Source of the DNA: Hyphomicrobiales bacterium
GTDB taxonomy: Bacteria > Pseudomonadota > Alphaproteobacteria > Rhizobiales > Beijerinckiaceae
Length of the DNA: 64,000 bases
Assembly: GCA_900470775.1 (NCBI GenBank)
Contig: UCBZ01000034.1
Coordinates: 1 to 64,000, forward strand
Direction: 5' to 3'
Shown here: piece after piece, positions 52,513-61,540 of the stretch
Position numbering within the stretch: position 1 is the stretch's first letter
Layout: each line of letters begins with the position of its first letter
Notes under the pieces: model-generated
Told to the model about the DNA's origin: nothing
Databases searched by the model: none
What the model saw: the letters and a program-made list of their open reading frames with translations, nothing else
Made by a program: the position numbers and the translations under genes

Positions 52513-53430
52513 TCACCGGCCATCAGCCTCTCTCGATGCTGAGGTAAATTCGCGTGTGAGGTTGATGAAGGCTTTGAACGCGGCAGAAGGGTTTTTTCGG
52601 CCGGGGTAATAGAGACAGAGTGGCGCCACAGGCTTCATCCAGTCACCCAAGACCCGGATAAGGCGACCGGCCTTAATATCTTCGCGAACATCTGACTCCA
52701 TAAAAAAGCCCATTCCGATCCCGTTGAGAACGGTAATCCGCGAGAGGCTAGCCTCATCCAGTGTGATCGGGCCTTTGACGTCGATTTGGACGGGCTGGCC
52801 ATCTTTCTCAAAGTGCCATTTGTAGATGCCGCCGTCGGGCAACCTGATGCGGATACAGGTGTGACTGAGCAGATCGAGCGGGACGCGGGGTTTGCCGTGC
52901 TTCTCAAAATACGTCGGCGAAGCCACCACGACGTAGGACCTGGAGGGCCCGATCGGGATAGCGATCATGTCGCTTGGGACAAAATCCGCGCTTCTCAAGC
53001 CAAGGTCAAAGCCGTCTGCGACCACATCGACCAAGCGCCCCTCAGTAACGAGGTCGATATGGACCTGCGGATAGCGTCGCAGATACTCCAGAATGACGGG
53101 TGCGAGTATCTCGCGCGCGGCCGTTGGGAAGGCATTGATCCTGATGGTCCCAGATGCCGTTTCCTGCTGGGACATGGCGCTATCCATGGCGCTGTGAATA
53201 TCGACTAGCGCGGGGCCCACCTGCTCGACAAAGTTTCGTCCTGCATCTGTCAACGAGACGCTGCGGGTCGTTCGGTTGAAGAGGCGCACGCCGAGCGTTC
53301 GCTCGAATTTCGCAATGACATTGCTCAACGCGGTTGTGGAAATCTGCAGTTCCACCGCCGCCGCCCGGAACGACTTCCGCCGTGCGACCGCCATTACGGC
53401 GTCGAGTTCGATGAGGTTATGGCCGATCAT
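52513..53430 (-). CDS. LysR family transcriptional regulator
   Basis: A 305-residue LysR protein. The helix-turn-helix (about 8-65) reads [21 protein letters not shown] and [21 protein letters not shown]. The effector domain contains [21 protein letters not shown] and ends with [21 protein letters not shown]. The gene is divergent from the NTF2-like/SDR operon (158 bases), its likely target. In the gap are two adjacent copies of TTTATCCC. Confidence 0.92.
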   Translation of the reverse strand: MIGHNLIELDAVMAVARRKSFRAAAVELQISTTALSNVIAKFERTLGVRLFNRTTRSVSLTDAGRNFVEQVGPALVDIHSAMDSAMSQQETASGTIRINAFPTAAREILAPVILEYLRRYPQVHIDLVTEGRLVDVVADGFDLGLRSADFVPSDMIAIPIGPSRSYVVVASPTYFEKHGKPRVPLDLLSHTCIRIRLPDGGIYKWHFEKDGQPVQIDVKGPITLDEASLSRITVLNGIGMGFFMESDVREDIKAGRLIRVLGDWMKPVAPLCLYYPGRKNPSAAFKAFINLTREFTSASREADGR

Positions 53431-53450
53431 TGTCCCGGATTTCGAAACGT

Positions 53451-53468
53451 TTTATCCCCGTTTATCCC
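53451..53468. promoter_or_regulatory. tandem TTTATCCC sites between LysR and the NTF2-like/SDR operon
   Basis: TTTATCCC is repeated at 53451-53458 and 53461-53468, ten bases apart (one helical turn), about 21 bases upstream of the LysR start codon. It is the kind of spacing expected for a cooperative regulator such as LysR binding its own promoter. It is a weak call by eye. Confidence 0.35.
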
Positions 53469-53588
53469 AATTATCAATCCTGCTGTCCACCGCTAAGTCG
53501 ATCTCAGTAGAAGCAACCCCGGACGTTCAGTCCGAATAGATCGGCCTGGGGTCAAATCTACAGACATCGTCACATGAGGAGGATAACA

Positions 53589-53918
53589 ATGTCCGTCGAG
53601 CTTCCTGCGCCCATCGCGCGATATTTTACCGCCGATCTTGATCCCAATCCTCAAGCCATGGCCGATTGCTTTTCGGATAGAGCGACCGTTCGGGACGAAA
53701 ACAATATCCACACAGGCCGAGACGAAATTCGTCAATGGAAGGTGGAATATTCCAAAAAATATACCACGAAGTCGACGCCAATTTTAGTGGCCCAGGACCG
53801 CGGCCGGACCGTCGTCACCTGCCATGTCGAAGGGGATTTCCCAGGCAGCCCGATCGATCTGAGATTTTTCTTTCGGGTGGAAGGCGACCTGATCAGCGAG
53901 CTGGAGATTACCGTATGA
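53589..53918 (+). CDS. NTF2-like (SnoaL-type) protein
   Basis: A 109-residue small protein with the NTF2/SnoaL cone fold pattern: [21 protein letters not shown], then [18 protein letters not shown] and a C-terminal strand pair [18 protein letters not shown]. It may be an isomerase, hydratase or ligand-binding protein acting on the substrate of the SDR. ATG 53589 is used because GAGGAGGAT precedes it. An in-frame ATG at 53574 overlaps that site. The stop overlaps the SDR start (ATGA). Confidence 0.85.
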   Translation: MSVELPAPIARYFTADLDPNPQAMADCFSDRATVRDENNIHTGRDEIRQWKVEYSKKYTTKSTPILVAQDRGRTVVTCHVEGDFPGSPIDLRFFFRVEGDLISELEITV

Positions 53919-54694
53919 ACCCGTTCATCAGCCTTGAGGGCAAGCGGGCGCTCGTGACGTCCGGCACGCGCGGCGCAGGCGCGGCGACGGTCAAGCTCTT
54001 TCAGGAACTGGGCGCCAAAGTCCTTACCAGCGCCAGGTCGAAACCGGCGGACCTGCCAGCCGAGATGTTCGTCGGCGTCGATCTCACGACGCCGGAGGGC
54101 TGTGCGCAGCTCGCGGACGCCGTTCGGGAGCGCCTCGGCGGCGTCGACATTATCGTGCACATGCTGGGCGGCTCATCGGCCCCTGCGGGCGGTTATGAAG
54201 CCCTCACAGACGAGGGATGGCGCAAGGAACTCGACCTCAACCTGATGCCGGCCGTCCGCCTGGATCGCGAGCTGGTGCCGGCGATGACGGCGCAAGGCAG
54301 CGGTGTCGTTGTGCACGTCACGTCCATCCAGCGCGTCATGCCCTTGCCGGAATCGACCATCGGCTATGCCGCGGCAAAGGCCGCACTCTCGTCCTACAGC
54401 AAAAGCCTCTCCAAGCTCGTCTCGCCGAAAGGGGTACGGGTCGTCCGCATCTCGCCGGGATGGATCGCCACGGAGGGGTCGATAGCTTTCGCTGAGCGCC
54501 TCTCCGGGCAGCACGGCGTTAGTGTCGAGGCTGGCAAGAAGATGATCATGGATGCGCTCGGCGGTATTCCGATCGGCCGTCCGGCCCAGCCCGACGAAGT
54601 CGCAAGCCTGATCGCTTTCGTCGCCTCGGACCGAGCGGGAAGCATCACCGGGACCGAGTATGTCATCGACGGTGGAACAGTGCCGACGGTTTAA
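53915..54694 (+). CDS. SDR family oxidoreductase
   Basis: A 259-residue short-chain dehydrogenase. The nucleotide motif [14 protein letters not shown] (about 16-29) is a variant of TGxxxGxG, the catalytic Ser lies in HVTSIQRV, and Tyr-x-x-x-Lys is GYAAAKAAL. The ending [15 protein letters not shown] is typical. It should reduce or oxidise a keto/hydroxy group with NAD(P). It is coupled to the NTF2-like gene and presumably acts in the same small pathway under the divergent LysR. Confidence 0.92.
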   Translation: MNPFISLEGKRALVTSGTRGAGAATVKLFQELGAKVLTSARSKPADLPAEMFVGVDLTTPEGCAQLADAVRERLGGVDIIVHMLGGSSAPAGGYEALTDEGWRKELDLNLMPAVRLDRELVPAMTAQGSGVVVHVTSIQRVMPLPESTIGYAAAKAALSSYSKSLSKLVSPKGVRVVRISPGWIATEGSIAFAERLSGQHGVSVEAGKKMIMDALGGIPIGRPAQPDEVASLIAFVASDRAGSITGTEYVIDGGTVPTV

Positions 54695-54713
54695 GTGGCC
54701 TCAAGCGTCGCCA

Positions 54714-55211
54714 TTAGCTTTTTGGAGCGGGATCCATCCCGGGTTCTGCACCTCCTAAAGCGCCGATATGGCTGTAGATCGCGTCGCGAAGTTGCCGGAT
54801 CAGGCGGTTGAGCTTCCCCAGGTCGCCGACCGTTTGTCCGGATGCCTCTAGCAGATTGTCGTTCAGGCAGCGGGCACGATAGCGGAGACTGTCACCGTCC
54901 GGGGTTAGCGCGATGATGACCTGACGCTCGTTTTCGGGATTGCGGGTCCGCCGCAATAAGCCAGCCGCTTCCATCCTCTTGAGTAGCGGCGTCAGCGTGC
55001 TGGATTCCAGGGCGAGCTGATGAGCTATGCCGCCGACTGTCTGGGCGTCTTCCCGCCACAGGACATTGAGGACGAGGTACTGCGGGTAGGTGAGCCCTAG
55101 CCCATCGAGGAGCGGCTTATAAGCCCGCTGGATCGCGATCTCCGCCGAATAGATCGAGAAGCAAAGCTGGTCTTCCAGCGGCACTGGAGGGGTGGTGGTG
55201 GCCTTGGTCAT
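54714..55211 (-). CDS. MarR family regulator, OhrR-like (peroxide-sensing type)
   Basis: A 165-residue winged-helix regulator. LCFSIYSAEIAIQRAYKPLLD with Cys17 matches the redox-sensing N-terminal cysteine of OhrR proteins, which release DNA on oxidation by organic hydroperoxides. The DNA-binding part is VGGIAHQLALESSTLTPLLKRMEAAGLLRR. The usual partner gene ohr is absent, and the divergent gene encodes a secreted alpha/beta hydrolase. The 145-base intergenic region contains two perfect palindromes that are candidate operators. Confidence 0.9.
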   Translation of the reverse strand: MTKATTTPPVPLEDQLCFSIYSAEIAIQRAYKPLLDGLGLTYPQYLVLNVLWREDAQTVGGIAHQLALESSTLTPLLKRMEAAGLLRRTRNPENERQVIIALTPDGDSLRYRARCLNDNLLEASGQTVGDLGKLNRLIRQLRDAIYSHIGALGGAEPGMDPAPKS

Positions 55212-55259
55212 CAGCGGCCCTTTCGTTGCGGCTCACAGAACCGTGATCTCGAAAACATA

Positions 55260-55269
55260 TATCGCGATA
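55260..55269. promoter_or_regulatory. palindrome TATCGCGATA in the MarR/hydrolase divergent promoter
   Basis: Ten-base perfect palindrome TATCGCGATA within an AT-rich stretch, 49-58 bases upstream of the MarR start. Next to it is a TTGACA (55279-55284) resembling a -35 box for the hydrolase gene. Confidence 0.4.
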
Positions 55270-55306
55270 AATTTCGAATTGACAAGAGCGGCCGTAACCG
55301 GCAACT

Positions 55307-55324
55307 CTGTTATTGCAATAACAG
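55307..55324. promoter_or_regulatory. 18-base perfect palindrome CTGTTATTGCAATAACAG
   Basis: A perfect palindrome of 18 bases 33 bases upstream of the hydrolase ATG and 96 bases upstream of the MarR start. Its length and symmetry suit a MarR-type dimer, so it is the best operator candidate in this region. Confidence 0.55.
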
Positions 55325-55356
55325 TTACCGCGACAATCAAACGAAGGAACGCTGTC

Positions 55357-56154
55357 ATGAACAAGTCCATCCGCAACACCCTCGTCGCCGCAGCCGCCCT
55401 CAGCGGCGTGTCACAGGCCGCTCTCGCCCAGCCTGCGAACACCCTGCCGAGCGCAGCGCGGCCTGCAAAGAATGTCGTCCTGGTTCACGGCGCGTTCGCC
55501 GACGGATCGGGATGGCGGGGCGTCTATGACCTGCTGACGGCTCGCGGCTTCCGCGTGACGATCGTCCAGAACCCGCTGACGTCGCTCGAAGACGACGTCG
55601 CCGCCACCAAGCGCGCGCTCGACCGGCAGGACGGCCCCACGATCCTGGTCGGCCATTCCTGGGGCGGCACGGTCATCACTGAAGCCGGTATCGATTCGAA
55701 AGTCACCGGTCTCGTCTATGTCTCGGCTCTCTCCCCCGATGCCGGCGAGACTACGGCCCAGCAATACGAGGGCTTCGCGCCAGCAACCGAGTTCGTCCTC
55801 GACAAGGCGCAGGACGGCTTCGCCTTTGTCGACCGCGACAAGTTCAAGGCCGGCTTCGCCCACGACGTCTCTGATGCGGACGTCGCCTTCATGCGGGACT
55901 CGCAGGTGCCGATCAACCTGTCTGCCTTCGGGACCAAGCTGAAGAACGCCGCCTGGCGGACCAAGCCGAGCTGGGCTGTGATCGCCAGCGAGGACAAGGC
56001 CTTTGATCAGGCCATGCTCGACCACATGGCCAAGCGCATCGGCGCCAAGGTCACGAAGGTCTCGGCCAGCCATGCGCTCTTCATGACCCAGCCCAAGGTC
56101 GTCGCCGACGTGATCGACAAGGCCGCCAGACAGGCCGCTGCTGCAGCCAAATAG
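55357..56154 (+). CDS. secreted alpha/beta hydrolase
   Basis: A 265-residue alpha/beta-hydrolase-fold protein with a signal peptide (residues 1-25, ending AALAQ). The nucleophile elbow is VGHSWGGT (Ser in GHSWG), oxyanion region NVVLVHGAFADGSGW and late His in SASHALFMTQP. Resembles the salicylate esterase-like/haloperoxidase-type alpha/beta hydrolases. ATG 55357 comes with no strong SD but is the only Met placing the signal peptide correctly. Divergent from the OhrR-like regulator. Its expression probably responds to organic peroxides or electrophiles. Confidence 0.9.
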   Translation: MNKSIRNTLVAAAALSGVSQAALAQPANTLPSAARPAKNVVLVHGAFADGSGWRGVYDLLTARGFRVTIVQNPLTSLEDDVAATKRALDRQDGPTILVGHSWGGTVITEAGIDSKVTGLVYVSALSPDAGETTAQQYEGFAPATEFVLDKAQDGFAFVDRDKFKAGFAHDVSDADVAFMRDSQVPINLSAFGTKLKNAAWRTKPSWAVIASEDKAFDQAMLDHMAKRIGAKVTKVSASHALFMTQPKVVADVIDKAARQAAAAAK

Positions 56155-56213
56155 CTGGCCCGCCGCCTCTAGCTGCTCCTGGAGCAGTCCACACACAGCA
56201 GAAAGATCAAACG

Positions 56214-57836
56214 ATGACTGACAATCCTGCCCCCGGCGATGCCGGGGGCTTCGAACGACGCGCACGCGAAAACCAGGCGGAGCGCAAAGCCAACCTCAAG
56301 ACGACCTACGACTTCATCATCTGCGGAGCGGGTGCGGCTGGCTCGGTGATCGCGCGCCGCCTGGCCGAGAACCCGGCCTGTAGCGTTCTGCTGATCGAGG
56401 CCGGACCGGATGATGAAGCAGAGTCTGTCCTCAATCCCGCCCTGTGGCCTACCAATCTTGGTACGGATCGCGACTGGGGGTTCCAGGCCGAGCCAAACCC
56501 GCATCTCGACGGCCGGGCTCTCTCGATGTCGATGGGCAAGGGCCTCGGCGGCGGCTCCAGCGTGAACGTCATGGTCTGGGCACGCGGCCACCGCAGCGAT
56601 TGGGACCATTTTGCGGCGGAGACGGGTGACGCCGGCTGGAACTACGGTTCGGTTCTCGACATCTATCGCCGTATCGAGAACTGGCAAGGCAAGCCGGATC
56701 CGAAGTACCGCGGCACGAACGGGCCGGTCTGGGTTCAGCCCGCCAAGGACCCGAGCCCCATCGCCGGTGCCTTGCTCGATGCGGCGGAAGGCCTCGGCAT
56801 TCCCCGCTTCGATCATCCGAATGGTGCGATGATGGAGGGTGCGGGAGGGGTTGCCTACTCAGACATGCTGGTCCGCGAGGGACGGCGCCACTCCCTGTAT
56901 CGAGCCTATGTCCAGCCCATCGCCGATCGTCCCAACCTGACGATCCTCACCGAGGCAGTCGTTCGGCGCGTCCTCTTCGACGGGCGCCGCGCCACGGGTG
57001 TGGAGATCGAACGCGCCGGCACGGTCTCGGCTATCAAGGCCAGCACGGAGGTCGTGATCTCAACGGGTGCGATCAATACGCCGAAACTGCTCATGCTGTC
57101 CGGTGTGGGCGATCGTGACGAGCTTGCACGGCTTGGCATTCCCGTCGTCCAGCACCTTCCCGGGGTTGGCCGCAATCTCCAGGATCACGTGTCGTTTGGC
57201 TGTACCTGGGAGTACCGCGAGCCGATTCCGCCGCGCAACAGCGGCAGCGAGGCAACCCTGTACTGGAAGAGCCGTCCCGACCTCACCGAACCGGATCTGC
57301 TGTTCTGCCAGGTGGAGTTTCCGGTTCCGAGTGAGCGAACGGCCCAACTGGGCGTTCCGGCTCACGGCTGGACAATGTTCGCGGGACTTGCCCAGCCGCA
57401 CAGTCGTGGCCGGATACGCCCGAAATCCGCCAATCCGAGCGACATGCCGATCGTCGACGCCAACATGCTGTCGGATCCAAGGGACATGGAGACCGCTCGA
57501 GCCTGCGTGAAGCTCTGCCGCGAGATTGGTAGCAGCGACGCCTTCCACCCGTTCGTCACCGGTGAGCGTATCCCTGGCGCCGATCGGCAGATCGATAACG
57601 CCTTCATTCGCGATGCCGCGGTCACCTATTGGCATCAGTGCGGTACCGCAAGGATGGGCTCGGATGATATGTCGGTGGTCGATGCAAAGCTCGCGGTGCA
57701 TGGGATCACCGGGCTGCGGATTGCCGATGGCTCGGTGTTGCCTCGCGTCACAACCGGGAACACTCAGGCTCCTTGCGCCATCGTCGGCGAGCGAGCGGCC
57801 GACATCATGCGGCGGCAGTATGGGTTAGAGACCTAG
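56214..57836 (+). CDS. GMC family FAD-dependent oxidoreductase (choline dehydrogenase-like)
   Basis: A 540-residue glucose-methanol-choline family enzyme. The FAD motif DFIICGAGAAGSVIARRLAE begins near residue 32, the GMC signature is MGKGLGGGSSVNVMVWARG, VVISTGAINTPKLLMLSGVG follows, and the C-terminal HQCGTARMG and LRIADGSVLPRVTTGN carry the active-site His/Asn region. The extra 31 residues before the FAD domain are unconserved and contain a strong hairpin (56229-56249). It oxidises an alcohol, and the substrate is unknown. It follows the alpha/beta hydrolase by 59 bases. A 16-base-stem hairpin follows the gene. Confidence 0.9.
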   Translation: MTDNPAPGDAGGFERRARENQAERKANLKTTYDFIICGAGAAGSVIARRLAENPACSVLLIEAGPDDEAESVLNPALWPTNLGTDRDWGFQAEPNPHLDGRALSMSMGKGLGGGSSVNVMVWARGHRSDWDHFAAETGDAGWNYGSVLDIYRRIENWQGKPDPKYRGTNGPVWVQPAKDPSPIAGALLDAAEGLGIPRFDHPNGAMMEGAGGVAYSDMLVREGRRHSLYRAYVQPIADRPNLTILTEAVVRRVLFDGRRATGVEIERAGTVSAIKASTEVVISTGAINTPKLLMLSGVGDRDELARLGIPVVQHLPGVGRNLQDHVSFGCTWEYREPIPPRNSGSEATLYWKSRPDLTEPDLLFCQVEFPVPSERTAQLGVPAHGWTMFAGLAQPHSRGRIRPKSANPSDMPIVDANMLSDPRDMETARACVKLCREIGSSDAFHPFVTGERIPGADRQIDNAFIRDAAVTYWHQCGTARMGSDDMSVVDAKLAVHGITGLRIADGSVLPRVTTGNTQAPCAIVGERAADIMRRQYGLET

Positions 57837-57851
57837 ATTTCTGGTGATACC

Positions 57852-57888
57852 CAATTTCTGAAGCGCGATGCCCGCGCTTCAGAAATTG
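57852..57888. terminator. strong perfect hairpin after the GMC gene
   Basis: CAATTTCTGAAGCGCG (57852-57867) and its exact reverse complement (57873-57888) form a 16-base stem with a 5-base loop, starting 16 bases after the GMC stop codon. No U-run follows, so termination is by the stem itself or the element is a small palindromic insertion. Confidence 0.6.
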
Positions 57889-58304
57889 CTACATAAGATC
57901 AAAATGATACCGCCATACCATCCCCTTCGTCGCCGTGGGCATTTGCCTCGGTTGGCCGACCGCGTGGCGCCAGGAGCCGACATTGGAACGTCGCCCGGAA
58001 CCAGACATTTCGGTTCAACGCCTGTCTTGGCCAGTTCCCCGGCAAAGGCCGCGCGCATACGTGCCATCTGCGCAGAAGGGCTACAGGAGGCAGGCGCCCT
58101 GAGCGGTCTGACCCAAGACATTTGCTGGCGCAATACATCTGAAAACGCCGCCAGCTGCGCGAGGCGACTTGAGACCGCCTATAATGAAGCATGGTTGTCA
58201 GCGCACGGCGAATTCAGAGTCCGGATATGTGACAACGGCTGTTGCGCAGAGAACCGCATTGCGCTGACATTTCGTGCGCGATTATACGATGGCGGGGATC
58301 CGGC
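57889..58304. other. non-coding stretch upstream of the D-aminopeptidase gene
   Basis: 416 bases without a recognisable gene. Several open frames cross it on both strands but none looks conserved. It must hold the promoter of the D-aminopeptidase operon. Confidence 0.4.
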
Positions 58305-59825
58305 ATGCTCGAATGGGCCCTAGCCAAGGCCGAGGCTTCTACCCTGGCCGATGCCTGGACAGGCGGGGCCGGCCCCGGCGGGGCCATCGTCTTGTTTGAC
58401 AGTGGCGGTATTCGCGATACGGCGAGCGGCGGTTTCGCCTCGGTGGAGCATGCGCTGCCCTTTACTGCGGACACGCCGAACCGTTTCGCTTCGATCAGCA
58501 AGCATTTCCTGGCCACGAGCCTGTTGCGTGCCAAGGTGCCGCTGAACGCTACCCTGGGCGAACTTCTGGATGACCTGCCCGTCCCGTTGGCGAAGGTCCA
58601 GCTGGGGCGGGCACTCGACATGACCGGCGCCTTGCCGGACATGATGGAGGTGCTCTGGCAGCAGGGCGTGCCTTTCACCGCGACACTGGGTAGAGCCGAA
58701 ATCCGTTCGGCCGTTCAGGGGCTGTCCGGGCTCAACGGCGTCCCTGGCGACGAGATGGCCTATTCCAACACCGGCTGGCGCCTGGCGCAGGCCGTCATCG
58801 AACGGCAGGCAGGGATGAGCTATGCCGAGATCATTCGAGATCTCGTCGCTCCGTTCGATTCCACGATCCGTTTCGTCGGCGACGAGACCGAGATCGTCCC
58901 GGGTCTGTCCACGGGCTACTGGCATGACGGTTCGGGCTGGCGGCGGGGGCGCTACGGTTTCCAGTTCTCCGGCTCGGGCGGCATTGCCGGCAGCGCCACT
59001 GCGCTGGCGCGATGGTGTTCCGCCCTGCTTGCCGGGCGCGGTTCTCTGGACGGCATGCTGGCGCGCCTGACTGCGCCGCGGCACTTCAACAATGGCATGG
59101 AGAGCCGCTACCGGCTCGGCCTGGTGACGAGCATGCTCGGAGATGTGGCGCTGGTCGGGCATGGCGGATCGCTGCCGGGCTATCGCAATCACGTCCTGAT
59201 GGCGCCGGAACTCGGGGTCGGCGTGGTCGTCATGACCAACCGCGAGGAGGAGGTGCTCTGGCCGGCGCTGCGCGTCCTGTCCGTGCTGCTGGGGCAGGAT
59301 CTGCCGCAGCCGGCGGCGAACCCAACCGGTCTGTTCGTTGAAGACCGCGGCCCGTTCTGGGCCGAGCTGACGCCGGGCGCGATCAGCGTCATGGGCGGCT
59401 ATGAACGGCTGGTCGCCGATGGCGCGAACGGGATGCGCAGTCTGCCCGCCTATCTCGACCTCGACCTCGCGCGCATCGGCGACGACATCCTCGAGGGAAC
59501 GATCGGTGGCGTCGCTCGCCTAATCCGGCGAGCCTCTCCGCATACGACGCTCGAACCCCGCCTGATCGGGGTCTGGCGTGAGCGGCAGTCCGGCTTGGAA
59601 ATCCTGATCCGGGCGGACGGCACGGCGACCATGCCGTGGGCAGGCACGATCGGTGTCGAAACCGTGCTGACGCCCTTGCCGGGCGGGCGAGCGCTGGCCG
59701 ACCTCGCGCACGGCCCGTGGCGGCATCGGCCTTGTTTCTGGCTGGGACCGGATGGGAGCTTGGGGCTCGCCAGTCACCGGGCGCGAATCCTGCAGTTCGA
59801 CCGCGTGTACAAGGGAGCCTCCTGA
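58305..59825 (+). CDS. D-aminopeptidase-like serine hydrolase (family S12)
   Basis: A 506-residue hydrolase of the penicillin-binding-protein fold. SxxK is Ser63-Ile-Ser-Lys66 (SISK), YxN is Tyr153-Ser-Asn155 (YSNTG) and HxG is His286-Gly-Gly288. These match in motif and nearly in position the active-site residues of Ochrobactrum (Brucella) anthropi D-aminopeptidase DAP (about 520 residues), and the two extra C-terminal beta-barrel domains are also present here by length. DAP releases N-terminal D-amino acids from peptides. No signal peptide. The stop overlaps the next gene's start (TGATG). It begins the last operon of the window. Confidence 0.85.
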   Translation: MLEWALAKAEASTLADAWTGGAGPGGAIVLFDSGGIRDTASGGFASVEHALPFTADTPNRFASISKHFLATSLLRAKVPLNATLGELLDDLPVPLAKVQLGRALDMTGALPDMMEVLWQQGVPFTATLGRAEIRSAVQGLSGLNGVPGDEMAYSNTGWRLAQAVIERQAGMSYAEIIRDLVAPFDSTIRFVGDETEIVPGLSTGYWHDGSGWRRGRYGFQFSGSGGIAGSATALARWCSALLAGRGSLDGMLARLTAPRHFNNGMESRYRLGLVTSMLGDVALVGHGGSLPGYRNHVLMAPELGVGVVVMTNREEEVLWPALRVLSVLLGQDLPQPAANPTGLFVEDRGPFWAELTPGAISVMGGYERLVADGANGMRSLPAYLDLDLARIGDDILEGTIGGVARLIRRASPHTTLEPRLIGVWRERQSGLEILIRADGTATMPWAGTIGVETVLTPLPGGRALADLAHGPWRHRPCFWLGPDGSLGLASHRARILQFDRVYKGAS

Positions 59826-61407
59826 TGATTGCCCGCCGCCTGACCAGCCTGCTCGCCGGAACGTTGGCTCTGCTTGTCGCCGGCCATGCCGCGGCCCAGA
59901 TTGCGCCGAAAAACGTGCTCCGCGTGGCCCCACATGCCGATCTGAAGACGCTCGACCCGGTCGCGACCTCGATCGTCGTCACCCGCATGCACGGGATGAT
60001 GATCTACGAGACGCTGTTCGCCTGGGATGCCAATCTGCAGCCGAAACCGCAGATGGTCGAAAGCTTCTCGACATCGGCCGACAACCTGGCCTGGACCTTC
60101 ACGCTACGGCCCGGCCTCAAATTCCACGACGGGCAGCCTGTCACCACGCGCGACGTCATCGCCTCGCTGAAGCGCTGGATGGCGCGCGACACCATCGGCG
60201 GCAAACTTGGCGAATATACCGATCGGATGGAGGCAAGCGACGCGCGCAGCTTCGTGCTGCACCTCAAGCGACCGATGGCGCTGGTGCCCTTCGCGCTCGG
60301 CTCGGCGGTCGGACAGATCCCGGCGATCATGCGCGAGAGCGACGCCTCGAGCGACCCGATGAAGCCGGTCACGGAGACGATCGGTAGCGGCCCGTTCCGC
60401 TTCAATCGAGCGGAATGGCGCAGCGGCGCGAAGATCGTCTACGACCGCAATCCCGACTATGTGCCGCGCCAGGAGCCCGCCAACGGGCTTGCCGGCGGCC
60501 GTGTCGTCAAGGTCGATCGCGTCGAATGGGTGATCATGCCCGACCAGGCGACCGCTGCCGCCGCGCTGCAAACCGGTGAGATCGACATCTGGGAGCAGCC
60601 CAGCCAGGACCTGATTCCCGTCATCGCTTCCAGCAAGGACATCAAGGTCGATCGCTTCGCGAATCTTGCCAACCAGGTGATGCTGCGACCAAACAGCCTG
60701 CACCCTCCCTTCAACGACCCGAAGGCGCGCCTCGCACTCGCCTATGCAACGGACCAGGCCGATTTTCTCGCTGCCGGCTACGCGGACGAGGAGTGGTGGA
60801 AGCGCTGCAACGCCTATTTCATTTGCGGCGGGCCCAACGGCACGGAAGCCGGCATGGAGGCTTTCGCCAAGCCCAATCTCGAAGCGGCCAGGCGATTGCT
60901 GGCCGAGAGTGGCTACAAGGGCGAGAAGCTCGTCCTGAGCACCAGCAACGACATCCCGCCGATCGGGCGCATGGCCGAGGTCGCGGCGGCCTCGCTGAGG
61001 AAAGTCGGCTTCAACATCGATCTGCAGGTTTCCGACTGGGGTACGGTGACGACGCGCCAGCAGAACCGGGGCAGCCAGGACCAGGGCGGTTGGAACCTGT
61101 TCGTGACGACGGCTTCGGCGCGACGATGCAGTCTCCTTTGACCAATATCGGCACCAATATGGCGTGCGAGAAAGCCTGGGCCGGCTGGCCCTGCGACGCG
61201 CAGGCGGAGAAGCTGCGGGGCGCGGTCGTCGATGCTCCCGATGACGCCAGCCGGGCGACCGCAGTCGAGACGCTGCACCGGCGGTTGGCGGAAATGCAGC
61301 CGTACCGGGTGCTGGGCCAGTTCGACCAGCCCTATGCGCGTCGGAAGAACGTGTCCGGCATGCTGAAGGCGCCGGTCATGCTGTTTTGGAACATCGAGAA
61401 GAACTAG
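59825..61407 (+). pseudogene. peptide-type ABC transporter substrate-binding protein, frameshifted near its C-terminus
   Basis: ATG 59825 (AGGGAG upstream) begins a family-5 binding protein with a signal peptide ending AAAQ and the family blocks LDPVATSIVVTRMHG, PGLKFHDGQPV and GSGPFRF. At about 61116-61119 the frame shifts: the first frame ends in a short unrelated tail at TGA 61139-61141, whereas the correct continuation (GATMQSPLTNIGTNM and onwards) runs in another frame to 61407. One missing G (TCGGCG where TCGGGCG is expected) would restore a full protein of about 527 residues. It is either a recent mutation or a sequencing error in a GC-rich stretch. Confidence 0.85.
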
Positions 61408-61540
61408 CGCGAGCTGCGGTGGTGGCGACGCTGGCGTGGGAGCCAGGCGGCGAGGTCCATCCGCCGGAGAGCCAGCGGCTTCCTCGGTGGGAACGGGGAA
61501 CGCCGCTCCGTCAGACTGATCCAGAGCCAGGGAGATGAGC

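Noticed and set aside
57868-58323. 151-codon frame between the GMC and D-aminopeptidase genes
   Set aside because: No recognisable domain, no ribosome-binding site, and other frames through the region are equally open.
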